Positions 8,384 through 16,493 of a stretch of DNA of 64,000 nucleotides are shown here, in pieces. Below the pieces are notes generated by a model. It made no database searches, was not told the origin of the DNA, and was given only the letters and a program-made list of their open reading frames with translations. This stretch comes from Deltaproteobacteria bacterium (GTDB lineage Bacteria; UBA10199; JACPAL01), in contig JACPAK010000001.1 in assembly GCA_016180845.1 (NCBI GenBank), positions 551,497-615,496 of the forward strand, read 5' to 3'. The stretch's first letter is position 1. Every line of letters begins with the position of its first letter. Position numbers and translations under genes: made by a program.

Positions 8384-8827
8384 TTAGTTACTGCCGTTGC
8401 CGATCACGAACGTGTTCCCGTTCACCGAGGCATCCATCACGTTGCCGGTTCCACCCGACACGGTCCCGAAGTTTACGGTGTCATGACCTGCTCGGAGATT
8501 CACCTTGTCCTTGAACATCGCGCCGCCGGATCGGTCACCGTACTGCTGTTTGTTGGTCGTATTGTGACTGTTGGCCGTCGATGTGGTCGTGTTCGTGCTC
8601 TGATTGCGACTATCCGACCAGCTTTGGTGGTTGCTCATGTCCCGGCTATCGGTCGTGTTGGTGACACGATGGTCACTGAAATCACGCTTGTCCTGTCGGT
8701 TATCAACCCGCTGATCGTACTTGTTCATGTTGTTGGTGGCGTTGATATTTCCCCAACCCCATGCTGGACCTCCAGCAGCTGCCGTAATCAGGGCAACGAC
8801 AGCGACGCCCGTTTTGATTTTGTTCAT
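8384..8827 (-). CDS. Small secreted Asn-rich protein A, candidate major fibre subunit
   Basis: The start at 8827 is fixed by AAGGAGG at 8843-8837 and gives a 147-residue protein with a signal peptide cleaved near residue 24. The mature protein is extremely rich in Asn, Asp, Ser, Thr and Gln, with no cysteine. Its C-terminal part carries QYGD, VNLRAGHDTVNF and VMDASVNGNTFVIGN, matching protein B. The composition and beta-like periodicity resemble curlin or holdfast-anchor proteins exported by CsgG-type pores, though I cannot name a family. It is first in the operon, behind a sigma-54 promoter and before a stabilising-type hairpin, both suited to high regulated expression. Confidence 0.8.
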   Translation of the reverse strand: MNKIKTGVAVVALITAAAGGPAWGWGNINATNNMNKYDQRVDNRQDKRDFSDHRVTNTTDSRDMSNHQSWSDSRNQSTNTTTSTANSHNTTNKQQYGDRSGGAMFKDKVNLRAGHDTVNFGTVSGGTGNVMDASVNGNTFVIGNGSN

Positions 8828-8857
8828 ACGGTGTATCCTCCTTGAGGAATCTCCCAT

Positions 8858-8873
8858 AGCAAGAGCCGTGCCA
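8858..8873 (-). promoter_or_regulatory. Sigma-54 promoter of the CsgG-like operon
   Basis: On the minus strand TGGCAC (8873-8868), five bases (GGCTC) and TTGCT (8862-8858) match the -24/-12 consensus exactly. The predicted start of transcription is about 8847, giving a 20-base leader that contains the AAGGAGG site of protein A. The geometry of promoter, ribosome binding site and start codon is fully consistent. Confidence 0.85.
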
Positions 8874-8913
8874 TCATCGTCGACCCGCTATTTTCTTTAA
8901 TGGGTGTGATGAC

Positions 8914-8951
8914 CGTCCGATTTCCGGACGCCACCGTCCGAGTTTCGGTCA
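8914..8951 (-). promoter_or_regulatory. Tandem dyads, candidate enhancer-binding-protein sites
   Basis: CGTCCG-N5-CGGACG at 8914-8930 is a perfect dyad. A second, imperfect copy, CGTCCG-N5-CGGTCA, lies at 8935-8951. Their starts are 21 bp apart, two helical turns. They are centred about 75 and 96 bp upstream of the predicted sigma-54 start, the usual range for upstream activating sequences. Confidence 0.6.
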
Positions 8952-9029
8952 CTCTTGAAAAGTTCCCCCTCTCAAATCTCTCGGCCCCATCCCTTGACAG
9001 CCCAAGCGCGAAGGCCGTAAACGAACGGC

Positions 9030-9104
9030 ATGATCACACTTCCAAAATCGGCCGGACTGATTGTTATCGACGTCCAAAAAGGGTTCGACGATCCCCAACA
9101 GTGA
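9030..9104 (+). pseudogene. Remnant of an isochorismatase-like cysteine hydrolase
   Basis: An ATG at 9030 opens 24 codons ending in TGA at 9102. Residues 8-22 (SAGLIVIDVQKGFDD) match the N-terminal strand and catalytic-Asp motif of isochorismatase-family hydrolases, which normally continue for about 180 residues. Past the stop, weak similarity (NLRRL and nearby residues) continues for a few codons, then nothing. I read it as a decayed 5' fragment. It lies in the 427-base gap (8828-9254) that otherwise holds the sigma-54 promoter and dyads of the divergent operon; I see no intact gene there. Confidence 0.5.
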
Positions 9105-9254
9105 GTATCCAAGACCAATTTGCGACGATTGTCACCACCCAGGGATTGCTGGACTAAAGCTCGGGATGAGTGGAGTTTACCTATTTTTTTCGGTTGCTTT
9201 GAGGAATCGTAACTTATAGAACATGAGGCATTATTTTTTAACAGGAGGATTCTC

Positions 9255-10703
9255 ATGTTCACTCTCAGGAAAGTTTTTGTTTTCATCGCTGTTGGGATGC
9301 TGGTGATCGCAGCCTCCTTCGGTGGGACCAGTGGTTGCGGAACCTCAGGGACCACGCGGGGGCTTACAGGGACATTAAACTCCTCTTCCCTTTCCGGGTT
9401 AAAAATAAAGGGGGCCACTGTCGCGGTCGCCTGTGAAGAGATCAAGGTCTGCTGTGGCGGCTACGACGGAAAAGTGACTGTCGAGAAGGTGAATAAAGAT
9501 TGTACCTTCAAGATCGACCTTCCTTTGGAGACCTTCTGCTACTGCGCTATTTTTACGGGAGATGATGCCGATAGCAATGACTGTCCTGATACCTACCTAG
9601 CTTCCCTCGGTTGCTCGGAGAATGGCTATGGCGGCGCGATCCCTGTTTTTGCGGGGGCCGATGACAAGACCGATGATATTGATTTGGGGAGCTCGAGTTT
9701 GGAGGGGAGAAAGGTCGTCTCAACAAACAATTACTGCGCCTCTATTGATGAGGACAATGACGGGATCGCGAACTCAACAGATGACAATGACGATGGAGAC
9801 GAGGTTTTGGACAGCACTGACTTTCAGAATGCCAAAGGGTGTGTGAATGCCGACAAACTGGACAGCGATGGCGATGACACCCCCGATATCTATGAAGGTC
9901 TTTGGGGCTCGACCCTTTCTGCGCTGAAGGTCAAGGGGCAGACCGACGGCGAGCTCGACGATTTTTTTGTCGATGCCGATAATGACGACATCCCGGATTT
10001 TTGCGATGCCGATTTTGCCTGTACACCGGATGCCGATGACAGTGATGGCGATTGTATCCCGGACAGCTTCGACTGGTGCAGTGATGACGGGGATGCTGAT
10101 GGGGTTCCGTTCTGTGTCGACTGTGATGACGGAGATGCGACAAGCACTGTAGAATGCTTCGCGGATGATTTCTGTGCGTTGGATGGGGATGGGGATGGGT
10201 ATGGACTCTGCGATGACTGTGACGATTACGATCCGAGCAGCACTTATGAATGTTTTGGCGATGCCTTTTGCGATACGGATGGGGATGCCGATGGCATCGG
10301 ATTCTGTCTCGACTGCGATGATGAGGATGCGACTCAGACGACGCAGTGCTATGAGGATATCGAGAACTTCTGTGATCAGGACAATGACAATGATGACATT
10401 GGAATTTGTGCCGATTGCGATGACTTCGATTCGACCTCGAAGACGGAGTGTTACGGGGCGGAGGCGTGTGCTGATGATGTCGATGGTGATGGGGTCAACT
10501 TCTGCAACGACTGCGACGACCTCGATGTGACGATCAAGACAACAATCGCCGAAGGGTGTCCTGTGGCTGCCGGCGCTTGTGAGACATCAGAATGTGTCAA
10601 CGATTTCGAATGTCAGCTCTTTGCCGATGACAATCAGAACGATGAGTTCAAGACCGACAATGTTCAGTGTAATCTGACAACCGGTTGCTGTGAACTCAAG
10701 TAA
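9255..10703 (+). CDS. Secreted Asp/Cys-rich calcium-binding repeat protein (thrombospondin type-3-like)
   Basis: The 482-residue protein has a signal sequence ending near SGC at residue 28, possibly a lipoprotein although the -3 residue is unusual. After a beta-type N-terminal domain (about 35-155, several Cys), the rest consists of acidic repeats such as DEDNDGI and DADNDDIPD, followed by four related units of about 33-37 residues of the form C-x-D-x-D-x-D-G...C-x-x-CDD. These resemble thrombospondin type-3 calcium-binding repeats with added disulfides. AGGAGG lies 6 bases before the ATG. Role unknown; a calcium-stiffened surface stalk is plausible. It is divergent from the CsgG-like operon and could be functionally linked. 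Confidence 0.8.
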   Translation: MFTLRKVFVFIAVGMLVIAASFGGTSGCGTSGTTRGLTGTLNSSSLSGLKIKGATVAVACEEIKVCCGGYDGKVTVEKVNKDCTFKIDLPLETFCYCAIFTGDDADSNDCPDTYLASLGCSENGYGGAIPVFAGADDKTDDIDLGSSSLEGRKVVSTNNYCASIDEDNDGIANSTDDNDDGDEVLDSTDFQNAKGCVNADKLDSDGDDTPDIYEGLWGSTLSALKVKGQTDGELDDFFVDADNDDIPDFCDADFACTPDADDSDGDCIPDSFDWCSDDGDADGVPFCVDCDDGDATSTVECFADDFCALDGDGDGYGLCDDCDDYDPSSTYECFGDAFCDTDGDADGIGFCLDCDDEDATQTTQCYEDIENFCDQDNDNDDIGICADCDDFDSTSKTECYGAEACADDVDGDGVNFCNDCDDLDVTIKTTIAEGCPVAAGACETSECVNDFECQLFADDNQNDEFKTDNVQCNLTTGCCELK

Positions 10704-10728
10704 CCAAAATTCCTTGATTTAACTCCTG

Positions 10729-10751
10729 CCCCCGCGTTAAGACCGCGGGGG
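10729..10751 (+). promoter_or_regulatory. GC-rich hairpin abutting the nuoJ start codon
   Basis: CCCCCGCG (10729-10736) and CGCGGGGG (10744-10751) form a perfect 8-base stem with a 7-base loop. It ends one base before the ATG of nuoJ. No T-run follows, so it is not a standard terminator. The only purine-rich stretch that could bind the ribosome is the 3' arm itself, so the structure would occlude initiation unless melted. Confidence 0.6.
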
Positions 10752-10752
10752 T

Positions 10753-11244
10753 ATGGAGTTGATTTTCTTCTACATTTTTTCCGGATTGACTGTTTTAACC
10801 GCGCTTTTTGTGATTTCTTTTCGTAATACCCTCTCCGCTGCCTTTTCGCTTGTCCTCTGCCTGTTCGGTGTTGCTTGTCTCTTCGCACTTTTGGGGGCGC
10901 ATTTTCTCGCAGCGATGCAGGTCCTGGTTTATGCCGGTGCGATCATGGTCCTCTTTGTCTTTATTATTATGTTGCTTGACCTGGGGAAGGGGGCCTTGCT
11001 GAAAATAAAACTCAACTTTCCGGCAGTCGTTGGGGTTCTCTTTGGATCTTACCTTGGTGTCTTGCTGGTGCTTCGCCTCGGCTATTTAAGTCTCTCGTTT
11101 CCGCCTCTGCCGGACCGTTTTGGAGAAGTTCGGGAGGTTGGAAGACTACTTTTTACCAATTACCTGATTCCTTTTGAGGTCGCTTCTATCCTTCTGCTTG
11201 TTGCAATTGTCGGAGCGGTTGTTCTGGCCAAGAAAGATTTATGA
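10753..11244 (+). CDS. nuoJ: NADH-quinone oxidoreductase subunit J
   Basis: This 163-residue membrane subunit of complex I matches NuoJ, with five predicted helices and the diagnostic VYAGAIMVLFVFIIMLL segment around residues 56-72 that forms the pi-bulge helix. The N-terminus aligns with E. coli NuoJ from the ATG at 10753. It heads a five-gene membrane-arm operon; nuoA-I are not adjacent. It overlaps nuoK by 4 bases. A GC hairpin lies immediately before the start. Confidence 0.93.
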   Translation: MELIFFYIFSGLTVLTALFVISFRNTLSAAFSLVLCLFGVACLFALLGAHFLAAMQVLVYAGAIMVLFVFIIMLLDLGKGALLKIKLNFPAVVGVLFGSYLGVLLVLRLGYLSLSFPPLPDRFGEVREVGRLLFTNYLIPFEVASILLLVAIVGAVVLAKKDL

Positions 11245-11540
11245 CACTAGCCCACTTTATTACCCTCTCCGCCATTCTCTTCTCAATCGGAGTGACCGGC
11301 GTTATGACACATCGAAATCTTCTTGTTGTCCTCATGTCAATTGAACTCATGCTGAATGCGGCGAATGTCGCCTTCATCGCCTTTTCCCGTTTTCATGGTG
11401 AAATGGGGGGGCAGGCACTTGCCTTTTTTGTGATTGCCCTTGCTGCCTCTGAGGCGACAGTCGGGCTTGCGATTGTGATAGCGATTTTTCGAAAACAAGG
11501 CACCGTTGATGCGGGCGAATTACGCTACCTGAAGGATTGA
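11241..11540 (+). CDS. nuoK: NADH-quinone oxidoreductase subunit K
   Basis: The 99-residue, three-helix protein matches NuoK, including the LLVVLMSIELMLNAANV segment with the conserved membrane Glu, and a second Glu in the EATVGLAI segment; both take part in proton transfer. It overlaps nuoJ by 4 bases (ATGA) and is followed by nuoL. Confidence 0.95.
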   Translation: MTLAHFITLSAILFSIGVTGVMTHRNLLVVLMSIELMLNAANVAFIAFSRFHGEMGGQALAFFVIALAASEATVGLAIVIAIFRKQGTVDAGELRYLKD

Positions 11541-11542
11541 AC

Positions 11543-13519
11543 ATGAATTCTTTAGTTTTGGGGTTTCCGTTTGGGGTGGTGGTGGGGTTGATCCCACTGC
11601 TTCCGCTTTTGGGGGCGGTTTTAAACGGCGTCGTTGCCCTTTTCTGTCGCTCCGGTCGTCGCGAGGTCCCAAAACCGTTGGTCTCTCTGATTGGTGTGAG
11701 TCTCCCGTTTCTCGCCTTTGCCCTTTCTCTCTTTGTCTTTTCCATTGCCAAAGATCCTGCCGGGGGACTGACGACGCCTGCCCTCTGGGATTGGATGAGC
11801 GTCGGAGATCTCTCCCTGCCGGTTCATTTTAAGGTCGATCGCTTGTCTCTTGTCATGGCACTCGTCGTAACAGGGGTTGGTGCCCTGATCCATCTTTATT
11901 CGGTTGGTTACATGGCCCATGATGCCGGTTACGCCCGCTATTTTTCCTATTTGAATCTTTTTCTCTTCGCGATGCTGGTTCTTGTCCTGGGGGGAAGCTT
12001 ACCTCTGATGTTTATCGGCTGGGAGGGTGTCGGGCTTTGTTCCTATCTCCTGATCGGATTTTGGTTTGAGGATGATGCGAAGGCGTATGCGGGGAAAAAG
12101 GCGTTCATTGTGAATCGAATCGGAGACCTTGGGTTTTTGCTCGGGATGTTTCTGCTTTACTCAACCCTTTCGGAGCGAGGGGTCACTTCCGGTCTCGGTC
12201 TTCTCTCCTTCGATACACTCCAGCAGTACCGCGGTGAATTTTTCTCTGTGGCAACCCTCGCCTCTCTCCTTCTTTTTGTCGGGGCTGTTGGGAAGTCGGC
12301 CCAGATCCCGCTCTATGTCTGGTTGCCGGATGCGATGGCCGGTCCGACACCGGTCTCCGCCCTGATCCATGCGGCGACGATGGTGACCGCTGGCGTTTAT
12401 ATGGTGGCCCGGATGCATTTTCTCTTCAGTCTCTCGCCGACAGCGATGGAGGTGGTCGGCTCTGTAGGGGCAGCGACCGCCCTCTTCGCAGCGTTGATTG
12501 CGCTGGTCCAGAGCGATATCAAAAAAGTTTTGGCCTACTCCACGGTTTCGCAGTTGGGGTACATGATCCTCGGTGTCGGGATCGGGGCCTATTCCGCCGG
12601 GATTTTTCATCTTGTGACGCATGCCTTTTTTAAGGCCTGTCTCTTTTTAGGGGCCGGTTCTGTGATTCATGCAATGGGAGGGGAGCAAGAGATCTGGAAG
12701 ATGGGGGGGCTCCGAAAAAAACTACCGATTACTTTCGTAACATTTCTTGCCGCGGTGGTCGCTATTGTCGGGATCTTCCCGTTTGCCGGTTTCTTCAGCA
12801 AGGATGCGATCCTCTTCCAGACCTTTGCGCAAGGGTATCGGATTTTATGGGGAATCGGTTTTGTCACGGCGGGATTGACCGCTTTTTATATGTGCCGGCT
12901 TTTTGCGGTTGTTTTTTTGGGGGCCAATCGGAGCGAGCCCGAGAAGCGGTATCACCTTCATGAATCCCCTCCGAGCATGACGATCCCGCTTGTCCTCCTG
13001 GGGTTTTTATCATTGGTTGGCGGATGGATCGGGATTCCGGAGGCGCTCCATGGGAAGGATCATTTCTTCCGGTGGCTTGCACCCCTTTTCCCTTACACCG
13101 GTTTCTACGAGAGATTGGAAAGGGCAGGGCATGGGATGGAGCTTCTCCTCTCGATTATCACGGTGCTTTGGATCTTTCATATCGCCCTGATCACCTTGAT
13201 CCTCTATTCCCAAAGGCCGGAAACGGTCGCTCGCATCGCGCAAAAGATCGGTCCCCTCTATCGGCTGCTTCAGCAGAAGTTTTATGTCGATGAGCTCTAT
13301 CATTTCCTGGTGATCCGTCCGATCCATTGGTTCTCTCGCGTGGTCTTGTGGCGGTTTCATGATGAGAAGGTGATTGATAGTTTATTGATTAACGGATCTG
13401 TCGAGACCGTGGGGCTTGTCGGCAGGACATTGAATCTCCTTCAAACCGGTCTGATTCAGAACTACGCCATTTATTTTGCCTTAAGCGCCTTAGGGGTTAT
13501 TGCTTACTTTATCCTATGA
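11543..13519 (+). CDS. nuoL: NADH-quinone oxidoreductase subunit L
   Basis: This 658-residue antiporter-like subunit forms the distal end of the membrane arm and carries the long lateral helix at its C-terminus. Family motifs seen include GWEGVGLCSYLLIGFW, LPDAMAGPTPVSALIHAATMV and KVLAYSTVSQLGYM. The ATG at 11543 is chosen over TTG at 11537 because AAGGA sits 6-7 bases before it. It follows the nuoK stop by two bases and overlaps nuoM by 4. Confidence 0.95.
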   Translation: MNSLVLGFPFGVVVGLIPLLPLLGAVLNGVVALFCRSGRREVPKPLVSLIGVSLPFLAFALSLFVFSIAKDPAGGLTTPALWDWMSVGDLSLPVHFKVDRLSLVMALVVTGVGALIHLYSVGYMAHDAGYARYFSYLNLFLFAMLVLVLGGSLPLMFIGWEGVGLCSYLLIGFWFEDDAKAYAGKKAFIVNRIGDLGFLLGMFLLYSTLSERGVTSGLGLLSFDTLQQYRGEFFSVATLASLLLFVGAVGKSAQIPLYVWLPDAMAGPTPVSALIHAATMVTAGVYMVARMHFLFSLSPTAMEVVGSVGAATALFAALIALVQSDIKKVLAYSTVSQLGYMILGVGIGAYSAGIFHLVTHAFFKACLFLGAGSVIHAMGGEQEIWKMGGLRKKLPITFVTFLAAVVAIVGIFPFAGFFSKDAILFQTFAQGYRILWGIGFVTAGLTAFYMCRLFAVVFLGANRSEPEKRYHLHESPPSMTIPLVLLGFLSLVGGWIGIPEALHGKDHFFRWLAPLFPYTGFYERLERAGHGMELLLSIITVLWIFHIALITLILYSQRPETVARIAQKIGPLYRLLQQKFYVDELYHFLVIRPIHWFSRVVLWRFHDEKVIDSLLINGSVETVGLVGRTLNLLQTGLIQNYAIYFALSALGVIAYFIL

Positions 13520-15009
13520 ACTTTGTTGACTCTCATCTCTTGACGCTTGTGATCTTTTCCCCGTTGGTGGGGCTTCTCCCCCTTCTTTTTTTAAGGGAGG
13601 TGCGGTGGCAACGCTGGGGTGCCTTCTTCGCTTCTCTCATCCCCTTTTTATTTTCCATCCATCTTTTCAATAAATTTCAATCAACGGGGGATTTTGAGTT
13701 TGTGGAAAAGATCGCCTGGATCCCCTGGTTTCGGATTCACTATTATCTTGGGGTCGATGGATTCAGTTTGCCCTTGGTCCTCCTGACGACCTTTTTGACC
13801 CCGATCGTGGTTCTGGGTTCCTGGTCGGATATCCAGAAGCGCGTCGGGAGTTTTTATTTCCTTCTCCTCCTGCTCGAGGTGGCGATGTTGGGTGTTTTCT
13901 CAAGTCTCGATCTCTTCCTTTTCTATGTCTTTTGGGAAGGGGTCCTGATCCCGATGTATTTCATTATCGGAATTTGGGGAGGGGGGCGGAAGGTCTATGC
14001 GGCGATCAAGTTTGTCCTGTATACGATGGTCGGAAGTCTGCTGATGCTCGCGGCGATCCTCTATCTCTATTTTGCGGCGGGCAAATCATTTTCATTGATC
14101 GATCTCTACGTGGTCTCGCTTCCGCTGAAGGCGCAACTCTGGCTCTTCTCTGCCTTTGCCTTGGCCTTCGCGATCAAGATTCCCCTCTTCCCTTTTCATA
14201 CCTGGCTTCCCGATGCGCATGTGGAGGCCCCAACGTCAGGCAGTGTGATCCTTGCTGGTGTCCTGCTGAAAATGGGGACCTATGGCTTTGTCCGTTTTGC
14301 GATGCCGCTTTTTCCTCACGCGATGCAGCTCGCAACCCCTTTATTCCTGATCCTCTCCGTGATCGGCATTGTCTACGGCGCCTTGGTTTCCATGGTCCAG
14401 CCGGATCTCAAAAAGTTGATCGCTTATTCTTCTGTCTCTCATCTGGGGTTTGTGATGTTGGGGCTTGCCTCGCTCACCCCTCAGGGGGTTGCGGGGGCGA
14501 CCCTCCAGATGGTCAATCATGGGCTCTCCACAGGGGCCCTCTTTTTGCTTGTGGGAATGATCTATGAACGTCGTCATACACGAGAGATAAAGGAGTTTGG
14601 GGGACTTGCGAGTCAAATGCCGATTTATACAGTCATCTTTCTCATCGTCGCCTTTTCCTCGATGGGGCTTCCGGCGACCAACGGGTTTGTCGGTGAATTT
14701 TTGATCTTGATCGGGACGTTTCGAAGCAGTCCTGTTTATGCGGCGATCGGGGGACTCGGTGTTGTTTTGGCCGCTGTCTATCTGCTCTGGATGGTTCGAC
14801 GCGTCTTTTTTGGACCTCTTGCTCGGGAAGAGAACAAGGGTCTTTCTGATCTGAATAGACGTGAGGTTGCGCTGCTTCTCCCGATTCTCCTTTTTGTTTT
14901 TTGGATCGGGATCGCCCCTGGATTTTTATTGAAAAAGATGAATCCTTCAGTCGATCGTTTTCTTGACCGAACGGTGGTGTTTACGCATGGCATGGCTCGA
15001 GACAATTAA
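13516..15009 (+). CDS. nuoM: NADH-quinone oxidoreductase subunit M
   Basis: The 497-residue antiporter-like subunit has the NuoM hallmarks: YYLGVDGFSLPLVLL, the key Glu in FYVFWEGVLIPMYFIIG, FHTWLPDAHVEAPTSGSVIL and KLIAYSSVSHLGFVMLG. It pumps protons in the membrane arm. It starts in a 4-base overlap with nuoL and its end overlaps nuoN by 23 bases. Confidence 0.95.
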   Translation: MNFVDSHLLTLVIFSPLVGLLPLLFLREVRWQRWGAFFASLIPFLFSIHLFNKFQSTGDFEFVEKIAWIPWFRIHYYLGVDGFSLPLVLLTTFLTPIVVLGSWSDIQKRVGSFYFLLLLLEVAMLGVFSSLDLFLFYVFWEGVLIPMYFIIGIWGGGRKVYAAIKFVLYTMVGSLLMLAAILYLYFAAGKSFSLIDLYVVSLPLKAQLWLFSAFALAFAIKIPLFPFHTWLPDAHVEAPTSGSVILAGVLLKMGTYGFVRFAMPLFPHAMQLATPLFLILSVIGIVYGALVSMVQPDLKKLIAYSSVSHLGFVMLGLASLTPQGVAGATLQMVNHGLSTGALFLLVGMIYERRHTREIKEFGGLASQMPIYTVIFLIVAFSSMGLPATNGFVGEFLILIGTFRSSPVYAAIGGLGVVLAAVYLLWMVRRVFFGPLAREENKGLSDLNRREVALLLPILLFVFWIGIAPGFLLKKMNPSVDRFLDRTVVFTHGMARDN

Positions 15010-16492
15010 CTGGTTTTTGTTGAGTGAGGCGGCGAGGCCGATCCTGATTCTGATTTCGGGCGGGCTTGTCCTTCTCCTGTTTTCGGCCTTCTCCGATCGA
15101 CTCCAGAAGGCCTCGATGCTTTTTTCGTTCGCCCTGACCCTTGGGGCCTTCGTGCTGACCTGGAAGACATGGCTTACCGGTCTTCCTGTCAACCTCGAGA
15201 TTTTCTTTTTTGATCGGCTTTCCTATTTGCTCGATCTGATCTTCCTTTTTTCACTGCTGATCACGCTGCTTTTTTCGAGAGACTATTTACGTGAGGATCG
15301 CCTCGAGAGAGGAGAATATTATGCCCTGCTCTTTTTTGCGACGTCTGGATTGATGCTGATTTCCCATGGGGCTGATCTGATGCTTATTTTTTTGGGGTTG
15401 GAGCTCGCCTCGCTCTCGACCTATATCCTTGCCGGATTCCAAAGGGGTTTCATCAAGTCTTATGAGGCGTCACTCAAATATTTTATCCTCGGCTCCTTCG
15501 CCTCGGCCTTTTTGCTCTATGGGATCGCCTTGGCCTATGGGGCCCTGGGGACGAGTTCCTTGCAGGCATTTTCACAAGGGAATGAGCTGAGTGATGAGAA
15601 GATCCTGTTGCTGAGTCTCTCGATCGCTTTGCTTCTGATCGGCGTCTGTTTCAAGATCGCTGCGGTTCCTTTTCATTTCTGGTCTCCTGATGTTTATGAA
15701 GGGGCACCGACACCGGTGACCGCTTTTATGGCCTCCGGGGTAAAGGCGGGAGGGTTTGCGCTCCTGATCCGGCTCGGTCTTTTGGTCGCGCCGCTCCCGA
15801 TGATTCCATGGATTCCAATCCTCAGTGTCTTGGCGATTCTCACAATGTCGGTTGGGAATCTGATGGCCCTTCGACAAACGAATATCAAACGGATGCTCGC
15901 CTATTCCTCGATTGCGCATGCTGGTTATGCGCTGGTCGGTGTGGTGGCAGCGATGAAGGATCCTCATGGTGCCGAGTCGACGCTCGGTTCGGTGGTTTTC
16001 TATCTTTTCGCCTATTCGGTGATGACACTCGGCGCCTTTGGGGTCGTGATGGTCCTCGGCCGGAAGGAGGAGGAAGCTCTATCCGTCGAGCCAGGACGTG
16101 GCGAGAGACTCGAGATGTCTGATTATGCCGGCCTTGCCGAACGCCACCCCTTTTTATCCGGCTTGATGGCCATTTTTATGATCTCACTCGTTGGTATCCC
16201 ACCGACGATTGGATTTATTGGAAAATTTTATCTCTTTTCCGGCGCCATCCAGGTGGGCCTTGTCGGTCTTGTTGTTGTGGGGGTTCTGAATAGTGTGGTT
16301 TCTGCCTATTATTATCTGGCCCCTGTTGTGAAGATGTTTTTCCAGGGAACCGCTCGTATCGATTTAAAGCCGCTTTCGCGACCTATTTTGGTCGGGTTGG
16401 TCATTTGCCTCTTTGCCTTGCTCTATTTTGGGATCTTTCCTTCAAATTTGTTTCTTATTGCAGAAGAATCGATACGCGAATTAGTATTCTGA
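14987..16492 (+). CDS. nuoN: NADH-quinone oxidoreductase subunit N
   Basis: The 501-residue third antiporter-like subunit shows FLGLELASLSTYILAGF, PFHFWSPDVYEGAPTPVTAFMA and KRMLAYSSIAHAGYALVG. The ATG at 14987 gives an N-terminus like other NuoN proteins; an upstream TTG at 14963 has no support. It is the last complex I gene of this cluster, and the next gene starts one base after its stop. Confidence 0.94.
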   Translation: MAWLETINWFLLSEAARPILILISGGLVLLLFSAFSDRLQKASMLFSFALTLGAFVLTWKTWLTGLPVNLEIFFFDRLSYLLDLIFLFSLLITLLFSRDYLREDRLERGEYYALLFFATSGLMLISHGADLMLIFLGLELASLSTYILAGFQRGFIKSYEASLKYFILGSFASAFLLYGIALAYGALGTSSLQAFSQGNELSDEKILLLSLSIALLLIGVCFKIAAVPFHFWSPDVYEGAPTPVTAFMASGVKAGGFALLIRLGLLVAPLPMIPWIPILSVLAILTMSVGNLMALRQTNIKRMLAYSSIAHAGYALVGVVAAMKDPHGAESTLGSVVFYLFAYSVMTLGAFGVVMVLGRKEEEALSVEPGRGERLEMSDYAGLAERHPFLSGLMAIFMISLVGIPPTIGFIGKFYLFSGAIQVGLVGLVVVGVLNSVVSAYYYLAPVVKMFFQGTARIDLKPLSRPILVGLVICLFALLYFGIFPSNLFLIAEESIRELVF

Positions 16493-16493
16493 T

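Noticed and set aside
8993-9020. TTGACA-N17-GTAAAC as a plus-strand promoter
   Set aside because: The -10 is poor and it would drive only the hydrolase remnant; it may be a relic.
9890-10530. Regular short repeats resembling a CRISPR or DNA tandem array
   Set aside because: The periodicity comes from GAT/GAC-rich codons of the Asp/Cys-rich protein; spacing varies and repeats are not identical at DNA level.
10729-10751. Intrinsic terminator before nuoJ
   Set aside because: The stem is strong but no T-run follows on either strand.
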